NCBI GenBank assembly: GCA_022826515.1
Contig: JAJDUT010000087.1
Span: 25,438 to 89,437 of the forward strand
From: Candidatus Latescibacterota bacterium
Lineage (GTDB): Bacteria; Latescibacterota; UBA2968; UBA8231
DNA length: 64,000 bases
Direction: 5' to 3'
The notes beneath the pieces are model-generated. The model was not told where the DNA came from. It did no database searches and saw only the letters and a list, made by a program, of their open reading frames with translations. The translations under genes were made by a program, and so were the position numbers. Shown in pieces: positions 35,932-43,522 of the stretch (position 1 is its first letter; every line of letters begins with the position of its first letter).

Positions 35932-36392
35932 GGGACTTCGGCGGGCTCAGTCGAGTCGTGCGCCGCCAGTTTGCGGGACTTCGGCGAGCTCAGTCGAGTC
36001 GTGATAAAGTCCGGGATGGGGATGGCGCGGATGGCCTCGCCCGGATTGCAGACGCAGCAGGCGATCTTGATCCGGCCTTGGGCTATTTGTTCGCCGTCGC
36101 AGTGGAAGTTGAAGCGAAAGCTAAGGGATTTCTCGCCCTGCTTTTCGAGGTGTACATGGATGTCGAGGACGTCTTCAAAGGAGACGGGACGGAAGTACTC
36201 GCATTCAGCGGCGAGGCGGGGCCAGCTAATGATATCGCTGTCGCATTCGCTGTGGACGCTCAGGCCCAAGCTGCGCCAGAAGGCGTGCTCGGCGGCTTCC
36301 ATGAAAACGAAGAAGCGCGCGAAGTGAACGATGCCGGCCTGATCGGTGTCGGCCCACTCGACGCGGCGGCGGGTGCGGAATTCGACGGACAC
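35928..36392 (-). CDS. YbgC/FadM-like acyl-CoA thioesterase (hotdog fold)
   Basis: A 154-residue 4-hydroxybenzoyl-CoA-thioesterase-family protein. The VEWADTDQAGIVHFARFFVF block carries the catalytic Asp and the start of the central hotdog helix; EDVLDIHVHLEKQGEKSLSF follows. The GTG start at 36392 lies just after the EamA-like gene. The last ~20 residues (TTRLSSPKSRKLAAHDSTEP) are encoded by two copies of a 29-bp repeat and are not part of the normal fold. It probably hydrolyses short or medium acyl-CoA; physiological substrate unknown. Confidence 0.85.
   Translation of the reverse strand: MSVEFRTRRRVEWADTDQAGIVHFARFFVFMEAAEHAFWRSLGLSVHSECDSDIISWPRLAAECEYFRPVSFEDVLDIHVHLEKQGEKSLSFRFNFHCDGEQIAQGRIKIACCVCNPGEAIRAIPIPDFITTRLSSPKSRKLAAHDSTEPAEVP
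35932..36003. repeat. Two 29-bp direct repeats (REP-like) at the thioesterase/ATPase junction
   Basis: Copies at 35932-35960 and 35975-36003 differ at one base (GGGACTTCGGCGRGCTCAG, then TCGAGTCGTG). A third, diverged, inverted copy lies within the ATPase gene at 35536-35582. They form the 3' end of the thioesterase gene. Confidence 0.85.
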
Positions 36393-36393
36393 G

Positions 36394-36864
36394 TCAGTTG
36401 CCGGGGCGGAAGAATGTTACTAGGTAGCCGCCCATAGCGGCCAAGACGATGCCGAGGACAAAGGGCCAGCGCACGGCCGCCCAGCCGCCAGCGGGCGGAT
36501 GCACGAGCACGGCGACGACCGCGTTGACGATGGGGGCACCGGCAAAGACGATGGACATGACCACGGCCGGCGTCCCCTTGGCACCAAAGGCGAGCAGGAC
36601 GCCCAACGCGCCGATGGCTCCGGCAATGCCGGCGGCGGTGGACCAGAAGACGCCCTTGGCCGGATAGATCCAACTCGCGCCATTGTAGGCTAGGACGATC
36701 AGCGAGCCGAAGACCGCGGTGAGTAGGTAGGCCAAGCCGACGAAGAGGAAGGCTTTGTAGCGGCCGTTTACTGGGTCGGCCATGGCGATCTGGCCGGTGT
36801 GCAGCAGGACGCCGTAGAGGCCCCAACAAGAGACGGTGAGAAGAGCGAAGACGAGCCAAGTCAT
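36394..36864 (-). CDS. Small EamA-like membrane protein
   Basis: A 156-residue integral membrane protein with about five hydrophobic segments (WLVFALLTVSCWGLYGVLL, AFLFVGLAYLLTAVFG, AAGIAGAIGALGVLLAF, VMSIVFAGAPIVNAVVAV, FVLGIVLAAMGGYLVTFF). The GxYGxLL and GAPxVxAVxA patterns resemble one half of an EamA/DMT transporter, so it would act as a dimer. AAAGGA precedes the ATG. The thioesterase start is 1 bp beyond its stop, so it is probably in the same operon as the thioesterase and ABC transporter. Substrate unknown. Confidence 0.7.
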   Translation of the reverse strand: MTWLVFALLTVSCWGLYGVLLHTGQIAMADPVNGRYKAFLFVGLAYLLTAVFGSLIVLAYNGASWIYPAKGVFWSTAAGIAGAIGALGVLLAFGAKGTPAVVMSIVFAGAPIVNAVVAVLVHPPAGGWAAVRWPFVLGIVLAAMGGYLVTFFRPGN

Positions 36865-36929
36865 GGGATAATCCTTTCGCTTGCGCGTTCGCCCATAATG
36901 TGGCTAGGAGACTCGCTGTTGTCGAGAGG

Positions 36930-37949
36930 TCACGCGATCTCGATGAGGTTCTCGAAATGCACGCCACAATCGCAGAGCGTTACGGGAATGTTGAATCGCG
37001 TCTCTAGTTCGTCGATGAGGCATCGGACAGGTGCGGTCAATGCGCTGGGGTGGCGCGCGTCGGCGACCTCGGGGTCGAGGTGGTCGCAGAAGGTCAAGGC
37101 CAATTGGGTGGGACCGTTGAGTAGGACGGCTGTTTCCAAATGGGGCCAGGAGATACCCGAGGCTTTGCGCCGCCGTCGCCCGGTCGTCACGCCGTATTCG
37201 GCGATGTCCCGGCGGTCTTCCTCCGCTGGCGTCAATTGCAGTGGTAGGGGACCGGTGCCGACGCGGCTGGGCAGTGCTTTGACGACCAAGCAGACTTCTG
37301 CGATATGACGCCAGTTGAGTCCGACGTCATCGGCAAAGGCGGCGGTGGTGCAGTTGTCCGAGGTGCAGTCGGGATAGTCATCGCTTAAGGCTAGCGACAG
37401 GTGGGTGCCTTGGCTGCCCTCGACGACGATGGTTTCACCGCGCAGGCAGCTCTCGTTGAGTTCGCGGGCCACGTCGGCGGTGTAATCCGCGAGGACGTGC
37501 TCGTCGCGGGCTTGGCGCGCTTTGCGCAGGGCGAATTTGGCGCGGGCGACGCCGCTGCCGCTGCCGGTGGTGCCGTGTTCCTGCAGAAAGCTGTCGGCCG
37601 CTTCGCGTTGGCGGTACTCGGGCAGGATCAGCGGGCAGCGGTAATCGACGCGGGTTCGCTCGCGCAGCCTATAGCTCGGGTCTAGTTGGTCTAGTTCGGC
37701 GAAGAACTGCTCGGGATCGACGGCGACGCCGCTGCCGACGCGCAGTTGCGTATCGGGATGGAGAAAGCCGCAGGGTAACTGCCGAGTGCGGATTTCGCTG
37801 CCGTCGGCAAAGAGAATACTGTGCCCGGCGTTGGTGCCGATTCCAGCTCGGACGCTGTAGGCGGCTTGGTGTTTTTGCGCGAGGAAGGCGGCGACCTTCC
37901 CTTTACCCGAATCGCCCCAGAAGGCGTCAACGACGATGATGGCGCTCAT
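36930..37949 (-). CDS. Short, archaeal-type adenylosuccinate synthetase (PurA-like)
   Basis: A 339-residue GTP-dependent IMP-aspartate ligase homologue. ATG 37949 is chosen because GGAGG sits six bases upstream; the frame extends 11 codons further. Family motifs are VDAFWGDSGKGKV (Asp13, Lys16), GTNAGHS (His43), GTTGSGSG, VVEGSQGT, RVGTGP, EYGVTTGRRRRK and LNGPTQLALTFCD. The length and the TGRRRR and NGxTQxAxT blocks match archaeal PurA (~340 residues) rather than the ~430-residue bacterial enzyme. The catalytic Asp13 that is replaced in the diaminopurine enzyme PurZ is present, so PurA-type chemistry is favoured. The second acidic residue of GDE is Ser here. No other purine genes are nearby. 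Confidence 0.8.
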   Translation of the reverse strand: MSAIIVVDAFWGDSGKGKVAAFLAQKHQAAYSVRAGIGTNAGHSILFADGSEIRTRQLPCGFLHPDTQLRVGSGVAVDPEQFFAELDQLDPSYRLRERTRVDYRCPLILPEYRQREAADSFLQEHGTTGSGSGVARAKFALRKARQARDEHVLADYTADVARELNESCLRGETIVVEGSQGTHLSLALSDDYPDCTSDNCTTAAFADDVGLNWRHIAEVCLVVKALPSRVGTGPLPLQLTPAEEDRRDIAEYGVTTGRRRRKASGISWPHLETAVLLNGPTQLALTFCDHLDPEVADARHPSALTAPVRCLIDELETRFNIPVTLCDCGVHFENLIEIA

Positions 37950-37998
37950 AGAACCTCCATTTAAAGAGACTGGCTTTTTCATGGGCGATTAGACTCCT

Positions 37999-38871
37999 TC
38001 ATTTTGGTGTTCCGTTCCAATGGGAGCTTATATAGCGAGCCACGCCGTCCTCTTCATTGGTATCAATGATCCCAGTAGCTTGTTCCTTAAGAGCGGGGAT
38101 GGCGTTGGCCACGGCTAGGGCTTCGTCAGCCACCTCGAACATGTCCAAGTCGTTTAGTTGGTCGCCAAAGACGACTAGACGACAATCTTCTAGCCCTCGC
38201 AAGCGCTTTATACTCAGGATGCCCTGCTCTTTGGTGGCACGGGCATCGTGAATGGTCAGCCAGTGCCAGCCAGGTGAATACTGGTTCTCATAGCAATGGG
38301 TCTGGACCCGTTTGGCGTGTCGATGGTTAATCGCCTCATCCAATTTCTCCAGTTCCGGTCCTGGGCCGATAACGGTGAGACAGACCACTTGGTCGTCGAG
38401 GCCGCTTTGCAAGTCGGCTAAATAGCACAGGCGCGGGTCTTGGTGGAGTTGCCTATTCCGCAGATACCAGGCCATGCCGTCGTTGGTGATATTACAGTAG
38501 TAGAGACGGTCGGCAGTGCCGTCGTAGGTCGAGATAAAGGGGGTGTAACCAGCGTCGGCTATTTGTTGCCACAACTCGGACAAAATGTCGCGGTGCAGGG
38601 CGCGGATCAGGTAGTGCTGCCCGCTGGCCAGATCGGAAACAAAGGCACCGTTGAATTCGACCACTGGCAAGCGCAGAGGTAAATCGGCCAGCACGTGGCG
38701 CATGGAGGCTATGCTGCGGGCGCTGGCCACGGTGAAGAGCAGGCCCTGATCTAACAGCGCGTTGAGGGTGTCCTTACTGTACTGAGATAGCGAAGTATCG
38801 TTGCGCAGCAGAGTGCCGTCCAAATCGGAGATGTATAGGGGAGAGTTGGTGGTTCTCAAGGGATTTCTCAA
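37999..38871 (-). CDS. Cof-type HAD hydrolase (sugar-phosphate phosphatase-like)
   Basis: A 290-residue HAD-IIB phosphatase. Motif I is ISDLDGTLL (nucleophile Asp), motif II FTVASARS, Lys lies in ATKEQGILSIKRL (motif III), and motif IV is VFGDQLNDLDMF. The C2-type cap lies between ~80 and 190. Family members dephosphorylate sugar phosphates or nucleotide-related compounds. The frame starts at TTG 38871, a weak start without a visible ribosome binding site; no ATG lies before motif I. It is divergent from a LysR regulator that may control it and co-directional with the PurA-like gene 50 bp downstream. Confidence 0.85.
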   Translation of the reverse strand: MRNPLRTTNSPLYISDLDGTLLRNDTSLSQYSKDTLNALLDQGLLFTVASARSIASMRHVLADLPLRLPVVEFNGAFVSDLASGQHYLIRALHRDILSELWQQIADAGYTPFISTYDGTADRLYYCNITNDGMAWYLRNRQLHQDPRLCYLADLQSGLDDQVVCLTVIGPGPELEKLDEAINHRHAKRVQTHCYENQYSPGWHWLTIHDARATKEQGILSIKRLRGLEDCRLVVFGDQLNDLDMFEVADEALAVANAIPALKEQATGIIDTNEEDGVARYISSHWNGTPK

Positions 38872-38971
38872 GAGTGAATTGGTTGACGCCCCTAACGATA
38901 AGCGAAATGGTAGAATAATAAAAATTTATATATCTTATTCTTAGGATAATTGATATAAATAAGGACGCCGA
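38872..38971. promoter_or_regulatory. AT-rich divergent promoter region (HAD / LysR)
   Basis: The spacer between the HAD gene and the LysR gene contains a markedly AT-rich run (38911-38965), including ATAAAAATTTATATATC and the dyad CTTATT...AATAAG (38935-38963). LysR regulators usually bind such divergent spacers, so autoregulation and control of the HAD-purA pair are plausible. Confidence 0.4.
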
Positions 38972-39865
38972 ATGGACCTCCACCAATTGCGCAGTTTCTA
39001 CGAAATCGTCCGCGAGCAGAGCTTTACGCGGGCAGCCGACAAACTCTTTCTGACTCAGCCGGCCATCAGCCTGCAGATCAAGGCATTGGAGAACGAACTG
39101 GACGAGATCCTGCTCGAGCGCAATCGGCGGCAGCTCCGTCTGACGCCAGCCGGCGAGATCCTCTTTGCTCATGCGAAGGCGGTTCTCTCCCGACTGGAGA
39201 AGGCGCGCGACGATATTGCGGCGCTCAAGCAGGTCTTGCGTGGACGGCTGGCAATCGGGACTAGCGATACCAACTGCACCTATGTTTTGCCCAGCGTGCT
39301 CGCCGAGTTCCGCGCCCGCTACCCGGCGGTCGAGTTGGACATCCGCAATCGAATGTCGCCGGAGGTGAGCAACCTAGTGCTCAACGACGAAGTGGATTTC
39401 GGATTGGCGACCTTGCCGGTCAAGCACCGCGACTTGGTCAGCGAGTCGCTCTTTGAGCGGCGGGATGTGCTTATTTGTCCCCCGGACCACGCGCTGGGCA
39501 AAAGGCGCAGGATAAGGCTCAAACAGCTTGCCGAATATCCGTTTCTGGTCTTGGAACGCGGGAGCACTAGTCGGCAGTTACTCGACGAGGTTTTTCAGCG
39601 AGAGGGCTTGGCGTTGCAGATCGAAATGAGCCTCGGCGGGATCGAGATTATCAAGCGCTACGTGGAGATCGGATTGGGTATTGCGCTGGTGCCGGAGGTG
39701 GCGGTAGAGGCAGAAGTCGCCGTAGGGAAAGTACGCGCTATACAGGTCAATGGATTGGCCAAACGCCAAATAGGCCTAATCGAGCACCGGGGGCGCCGGC
39801 GTTCGCCGGCGACGGAGGCTTTCTTGGCGCTCTTACGGGAATTTGTCAGCGCAGGGAAGATTTGA
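38972..39865 (+). CDS. LysR-family transcriptional regulator
   Basis: A 297-residue LTTR. The N-terminal winged helix-turn-helix is clear (MDLHQLRSFYEIVREQSFTR, AADKLFLTQPAISLQIKALE, LLERNRRQLRLTPAGE), followed by a periplasmic-binding-like effector domain (LAIGTSDTNCTYVLPSVLAEF, EVDFGLATLPVKH). It resembles the CysB/CbbR branch in the spacing of its effector pocket, but the ligand is unknown. AAGGA precedes the ATG. Its divergent position over an AT-rich spacer suggests it regulates the HAD phosphatase and PurA-like genes. Confidence 0.92.
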   Translation: MDLHQLRSFYEIVREQSFTRAADKLFLTQPAISLQIKALENELDEILLERNRRQLRLTPAGEILFAHAKAVLSRLEKARDDIAALKQVLRGRLAIGTSDTNCTYVLPSVLAEFRARYPAVELDIRNRMSPEVSNLVLNDEVDFGLATLPVKHRDLVSESLFERRDVLICPPDHALGKRRRIRLKQLAEYPFLVLERGSTSRQLLDEVFQREGLALQIEMSLGGIEIIKRYVEIGLGIALVPEVAVEAEVAVGKVRAIQVNGLAKRQIGLIEHRGRRRSPATEAFLALLREFVSAGKI

Positions 39866-39878
39866 CGCCAGTAACGCT

Positions 39879-40208
39879 TTAGCTTTGGGAGTGCGTCAAA
39901 TTTGCGGGTCTTATTTTTGCAAGTTCGTCTTCCAAATGCTGCTCTACCCGCCACAAATCGCAAGCTTGTTGCAGGCGCAACCAGAGTCCCGGACCGTTGC
40001 CGACGAGTTTTCCTATTCTAAGGGCCATTTCTGTTGTAACCGGATGCGTACAAGCCAGAACGCGATGTAATTGTTGACGCGAAACACCGAGTCGTCGAGC
40101 CGCTTCACTAACCGATAACTCAAGTGACGGCAATACATCTTCACGCAGAATCTCACCTGGATGGACAGGCGCACGTTTCAACGGACGGTTGACGGAATAT
40201 TCAGCCAT
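39879..40208 (-). CDS. higA: HigA-type antitoxin
   Basis: A 109-residue antitoxin/repressor: VHPGEILREDVLPSLELSV, EAARRLGVSRQQLHRVLA (helix-turn-helix), HPVTTEMALRIGKLVG and GLWLRLQQACDLWRVE. ATG 40208 has GAGGTG upstream; the frame extends further 5' but only as an out-of-frame shadow of higB. It is encoded 7 bp after higB and would repress the operator at 40502-40520. It belongs to the same family as, but is distinct from, the orphan HigA-like protein at 17.5 kb. Confidence 0.9.
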   Translation of the reverse strand: MAEYSVNRPLKRAPVHPGEILREDVLPSLELSVSEAARRLGVSRQQLHRVLACTHPVTTEMALRIGKLVGNGPGLWLRLQQACDLWRVEQHLEDELAKIRPANLTHSQS

Positions 40209-40215
40209 TGTCACC

Positions 40216-40491
40216 TCAATGATATTGCTCAAGATTGACCCTGAGTGCATCACCATCTTGCCATTCGAACGTGATACACCACGGGCCGTTGACGTGAATA
40301 CTATAACGTTTGGGTATGCCTTGCAGACCGTGAAAGTTGAATCCCGGTACATTCAAGTCTGTCAATGATTTCGCTTGATCGAGAACTTCCAAACGACGTA
40401 AGCAACGCCTTTGCAAATCCCAACGCACTCGGCGACTGCGACCCCGTTCAAAAAGTTCGACAAGCCCCTTATGCTTGAAACTTGCGATCAT
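40216..40491 (-). CDS. higB: HigB-type mRNA interferase toxin
   Basis: A 91-residue RelE/HigB-fold toxin starting MIASFKHKGLVELFE, with RRRCLRRLEVLDQAKSL-type helical sequence, FNFHGLQGIPKRYSIHVNG and a C-terminal WCITFEWQDGDALRVNLEQY carrying the usual aromatic/His ending. It precedes higA as is normal. The start is ATG 40491, seven codons into the longer open frame and just below a predicted promoter with an embedded palindrome. Confidence 0.9.
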   Translation of the reverse strand: MIASFKHKGLVELFERGRSRRVRWDLQRRCLRRLEVLDQAKSLTDLNVPGFNFHGLQGIPKRYSIHVNGPWCITFEWQDGDALRVNLEQYH

Positions 40492-40499
40492 TCTACAAA

Positions 40500-40527
40500 A
40501 ATGTAACACGTTCTGTTACACTGTCAA
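40500..40527 (-). promoter_or_regulatory. higBA promoter with operator palindrome
   Basis: On the minus strand, a perfect TTGACA (40527-40522) and TACATT (40505-40500) with a 16-base spacer. Between and overlapping them lies the inverted repeat TGTAACA-CGTTC-TGTTACA (plus strand 40502-40520), a good candidate HigA operator. The -10 ends nine bases before the higB ATG, so transcripts may be leaderless. Confidence 0.6.
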
Positions 40528-40560
40528 CGCTTATTAACGAACCTTACGCAATAGCTCAAT

Positions 40561-41844
40561 CTACAGATACTGCTCGTACACGGCGAGCGTCCCCGCAGCC
40601 ATGGCGTCGGCGTGGAAGCGGCTGTGGACCGCCTCTTGGCCGGTTTGGCCGAGTTGGCGTCGCCGCTTTTCGTCGCGCAGCAAGGCGGCGAGTTCGTTGG
40701 CTAGGGCCTCCGAGGAATGGGGTGTGACGAGGAGACCGCCGCCGGTGGCTGCGATCAGTTCGGGGAACGCGCCGTGGTCGGGCTGGATGACCGGAATGCC
40801 GTTGGCTAAAGCTTCGAGGATAGACAGACCCTTGGGATCGGCGTAAACCGAGGGCACGGAGAAGACATGCAACGAGGAGAGGAAGCGGATCTTTTCGCGG
40901 CGATCAACCTCGCCGTGGTAGGTGAACGAATCGGCCAGCCTCCAGCGACGGATTTTTTGCACTTGCTCGGCGAAGTAGGGCTTGTCGTAGGTGCTGAGGT
41001 AGCCGGCGGCTTTGAGGCGCAGGGAGGCAAACTCGGGTTGTTCTTTTAACTGCTGGAAGGCATCGACGAGTAGGTGAAAGCCCTTTTCCGGGCAGATGCG
41101 GGCGAGGTAGCCGATTTTGTAGGGGCCGTCGGTGGGCGGTGGCTCTTGGCCGTGTCCGGTCAGGTTGAGGCCGAGCGGCACCACGTGGATTTTGGTGCGC
41201 GGTATCTGTAGGTATTCGGCCATGTGATCTTGGTAATACGCACACGGGGCGATGAAGGCGTCGATGTCTTGGGCACGTTGACGCAGGATGTCTAGGGCTT
41301 GGGTCTTCGAGGGTTCGGGCAGGCCGTCTAAGAACAGGTCTTCGCCTTGAAGGGCGCAGAGGATGGGGACGCCTAATTGTGCTTTTAATTGCCGGGCCAT
41401 GCCGACGAACATGGCGTTGGTTAGCTGGATGAGGTCGGGTTTGAAATCGCGCTGGAGCCAAGCGACGAGGCGGGTGAGTTCCTTTTGTTGATTGCCCTCC
41501 TCGCCGGCGAGGATTGAGACGGTGAGCGGCCCTAGGTCGCGGGCGTTGGTAGAGGAGCCAAGGCGCACGAGGGTGCGGATCAGGAACGGCGAGTCGAGGA
41601 CGCGGTCGAAGAAGCGGTGCGTGCGGCGAAAAAACGACCACTGTTGTTGCAGGAAGATGTTGACGCCGCTGTAGAAGACGCGGTCGAGCGAGACGTTTTC
41701 CTCGTCCGTGCGCAGCGGCGTGTAGGTCGGGATCAGGGCGACATCGGCGTTGCGGCGCGAGAGGGCGGCCGCGAGCGCGTTGTCGTGGATGCAACTGCCG
41801 CAGTACATGCTGGCGGCACCAGCCGTGATGTAGGCGACGCGCAT
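40561..41844 (-). CDS. GT4-family glycosyltransferase
   Basis: A 427-residue GT-B glycosyltransferase. The N-terminal domain has the opening GAASMYCGSCIHDNALAAAL, and the C-terminal domain IGYLARICPEKGFHLLVDAF with nucleotide-sugar residues and the DPKGLSILEALANG signature. The usual E-x7-E motif is D-x7-E here. It would transfer a sugar from an NDP-donor to a lipid, sugar or small molecule. It is last in the operon, 2 bp after the symporter stop. The link with a flavin-dependent oxidoreductase/halogenase-like enzyme suggests modification of a small metabolite, but this is inference. Confidence 0.85.
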   Translation of the reverse strand: MRVAYITAGAASMYCGSCIHDNALAAALSRRNADVALIPTYTPLRTDEENVSLDRVFYSGVNIFLQQQWSFFRRTHRFFDRVLDSPFLIRTLVRLGSSTNARDLGPLTVSILAGEEGNQQKELTRLVAWLQRDFKPDLIQLTNAMFVGMARQLKAQLGVPILCALQGEDLFLDGLPEPSKTQALDILRQRAQDIDAFIAPCAYYQDHMAEYLQIPRTKIHVVPLGLNLTGHGQEPPPTDGPYKIGYLARICPEKGFHLLVDAFQQLKEQPEFASLRLKAAGYLSTYDKPYFAEQVQKIRRWRLADSFTYHGEVDRREKIRFLSSLHVFSVPSVYADPKGLSILEALANGIPVIQPDHGAFPELIAATGGGLLVTPHSSEALANELAALLRDEKRRRQLGQTGQEAVHSRFHADAMAAGTLAVYEQYL

Positions 41845-41846
41845 CG

Positions 41847-43301
41847 CTAGAAGAATTTATCGACGGTGCTTTTGGCCGGTGGCTTGGTCAGCAGCGAGCC
41901 GACGATCATGGCCACGGCAGAAGCGGCTAGGATCACCGCCACGGGCATTACTCCGGTCATGACGACCGTATAGCCGGGGATTTTCCACCCCTGAAAGAAG
42001 AAATAGCACCACAGCGCGGCCACGGTGAGCACGGAGGCAAAGGCACCGTACTTGGTGCTGCGCTTCCAGAACAGGGCGGCGACGACTACCGGGAAGAGCG
42101 CTGCAAAGCCGGTGAAGGACCAGACGGCGAGGGTGAAGATGCTGCGGGCCGAGACCAGCGAGAGCACGTAGGTAACGGCGAAGATGGCGATCACGAAGAG
42201 GCGTCCCCACAGGACTTGGGCCTTTTCGCTCAACTCGTCGCCCTTGCGATAGTGGCGGACGACATCTTGGGTGAACATGTTGCTGATGGAGAGCACCTGC
42301 GAGTCGAGGGAGGACATAATCGCGGCAAAGACCCCGGCGGCGAGCAGACCGGCTAGAGCACCCGGAGCGTGTAGGTCGATCATCTTGACCAGCACGGAGT
42401 TGGCGGCCGCGCCCTTGAGGCCGGGGAAGTCAATGCTGCCGAAGATCCCCAAGAGCACGCTGGGGATCCAGACGATGGCGATGCACAGCGGGTAGAACAT
42501 CAGCGGCCAGCGGAAGGTGCGGGCGCTTTTAGCGGTGAGCCAATGGGTGAAAAGGTGGGGGAACATACCGACCGACAGCGGGATGCAGGTGTAGGTTAGC
42601 AGTTTGATCGGGCTGATATTGTCTCCTTTGATCAGCAGTTCGGGGTGCGCGGCCGCGACTTTCGCCAGCGCGCTGTCCAACCCGCCTAGCTTATCGACGA
42701 TGACAAAAAAGGTCACGCCGCCCAAGATCATAAAGACCAGCGTTTGGAAGGCGTTGGCCCAGGCGGTGCCACGCATACCACCGAAGCTGACGTAGGCCAG
42801 TACCACCAAGCAGACCAGCAGGCCGCCGGCCCACTGGGGAATCTGCCCCTTAGTGACTTGAGCGAGGGTGATGCCGCCGCCCATGACGCCGATGAGCAGG
42901 TAGGGGATCAGCAGCGCGATCATGACGACGAAGAGCAGGAGCCCCAAGCCGTCGGAGTCCCAGCGGCGGCGGAAGTACTGGACTTGCGTGAGGAGGTTGT
43001 GGCGCTTGCCGAGCGCCCAGACGCGGGTGCCGATGAAGAAGAAGACCGTGGGGATAATCAGGGCCGCGCCCGAAGGCATCAGGGCAAAGACGCCGATACC
43101 CGTGTGGTAGGCTTCGCCGGAGGCTCCCAAGATGGCGAACGCGGTCATGTTGGTGCCAAACAGCGACATCAGCAGCAGGAAGGGGCCGATGGAGCGGCTG
43201 GCGACGAAGTAGTCCTCGCCGGTGCCGCGAAAGAAGCGATTGGAGAGGACGCCGATGCAGAGTACTAGGCCGAGGTAGCATAAGATGATGATCGTGGTCA
43301 T
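41847..43301 (-). CDS. Sodium:solute symporter (SSS family)
   Basis: A 484-residue transporter with about 13 hydrophobic segments. It shows the SSS features FVASRSIGPFLLLMSLFGTNMTAF in helix 1-2, WANAFQTLVFMILGG, LLAAGVFAAIMSSLDSQVLSISNMFTQD (the conserved region around helix 8 with the Na+ site Ser residues) and RLFVIAIFAVTYVLSL. The protein starts within the stop region of a 74-residue DUF3311 protein (ATGA), an arrangement seen for SSS family members that need a small partner. Substrate unknown. Part of a four-gene minus-strand operon. Confidence 0.9.
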   Translation of the reverse strand: MTTIIILCYLGLVLCIGVLSNRFFRGTGEDYFVASRSIGPFLLLMSLFGTNMTAFAILGASGEAYHTGIGVFALMPSGAALIIPTVFFFIGTRVWALGKRHNLLTQVQYFRRRWDSDGLGLLLFVVMIALLIPYLLIGVMGGGITLAQVTKGQIPQWAGGLLVCLVVLAYVSFGGMRGTAWANAFQTLVFMILGGVTFFVIVDKLGGLDSALAKVAAAHPELLIKGDNISPIKLLTYTCIPLSVGMFPHLFTHWLTAKSARTFRWPLMFYPLCIAIVWIPSVLLGIFGSIDFPGLKGAAANSVLVKMIDLHAPGALAGLLAAGVFAAIMSSLDSQVLSISNMFTQDVVRHYRKGDELSEKAQVLWGRLFVIAIFAVTYVLSLVSARSIFTLAVWSFTGFAALFPVVVAALFWKRSTKYGAFASVLTVAALWCYFFFQGWKIPGYTVVMTGVMPVAVILAASAVAMIVGSLLTKPPAKSTVDKFF

Positions 43302-43522
43302 GCCGATTGCTCCTCGTCCTCTGCGTCCAGCTCGGACGGCCAGGCGTAGTTGACCAGCAGGACCATCAGCCCGGTAGCGGCCAAGCAGAAGCCGATGTGG
43401 TAGAGCAAGCCGATGGGCAGCCCCAAGACGATACGCGGATCGTTCCAGAGCCAGAGGTCGTTGTGCAGGAGATAGAGGACCAGAAGCCCCAAGTAGAGGA
43501 GCCGACGGACGGTAGTGTTCAC
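43298..43522 (-). CDS. DUF3311-type small membrane protein, symporter partner
   Basis: A 74-residue protein with two membrane helices (LLYLGLLVLYLLHNDLW and LLYHIGFCLAATGLMVLLV) joined by WNDPRIVLGLPI, the DUF3311 pattern. GTG 43522 overlaps the preceding flavoprotein stop (GTGA) and its own stop overlaps the symporter ATG. The open frame continues upstream, but only as an out-of-frame shadow of the flavoprotein. DUF3311 proteins are regularly encoded directly before SSS symporters. Confidence 0.82.
   Translation of the reverse strand: MNTTVRRLLYLGLLVLYLLHNDLWLWNDPRIVLGLPIGLLYHIGFCLAATGLMVLLVNYAWPSELDAEDEEQSA

Noticed and set aside
36930..37949. PurZ (diaminopurine pathway) assignment
   Set aside because: The catalytic Asp13 replaced in PurZ is present, and no partner genes of the Z-genome pathway are visible.
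39879..40352. Longer version of HigA (157 codons)
   Set aside because: The extra N-terminus overlaps higB out of frame; ATG 40208 has a ribosome binding site and matches normal HigA length.
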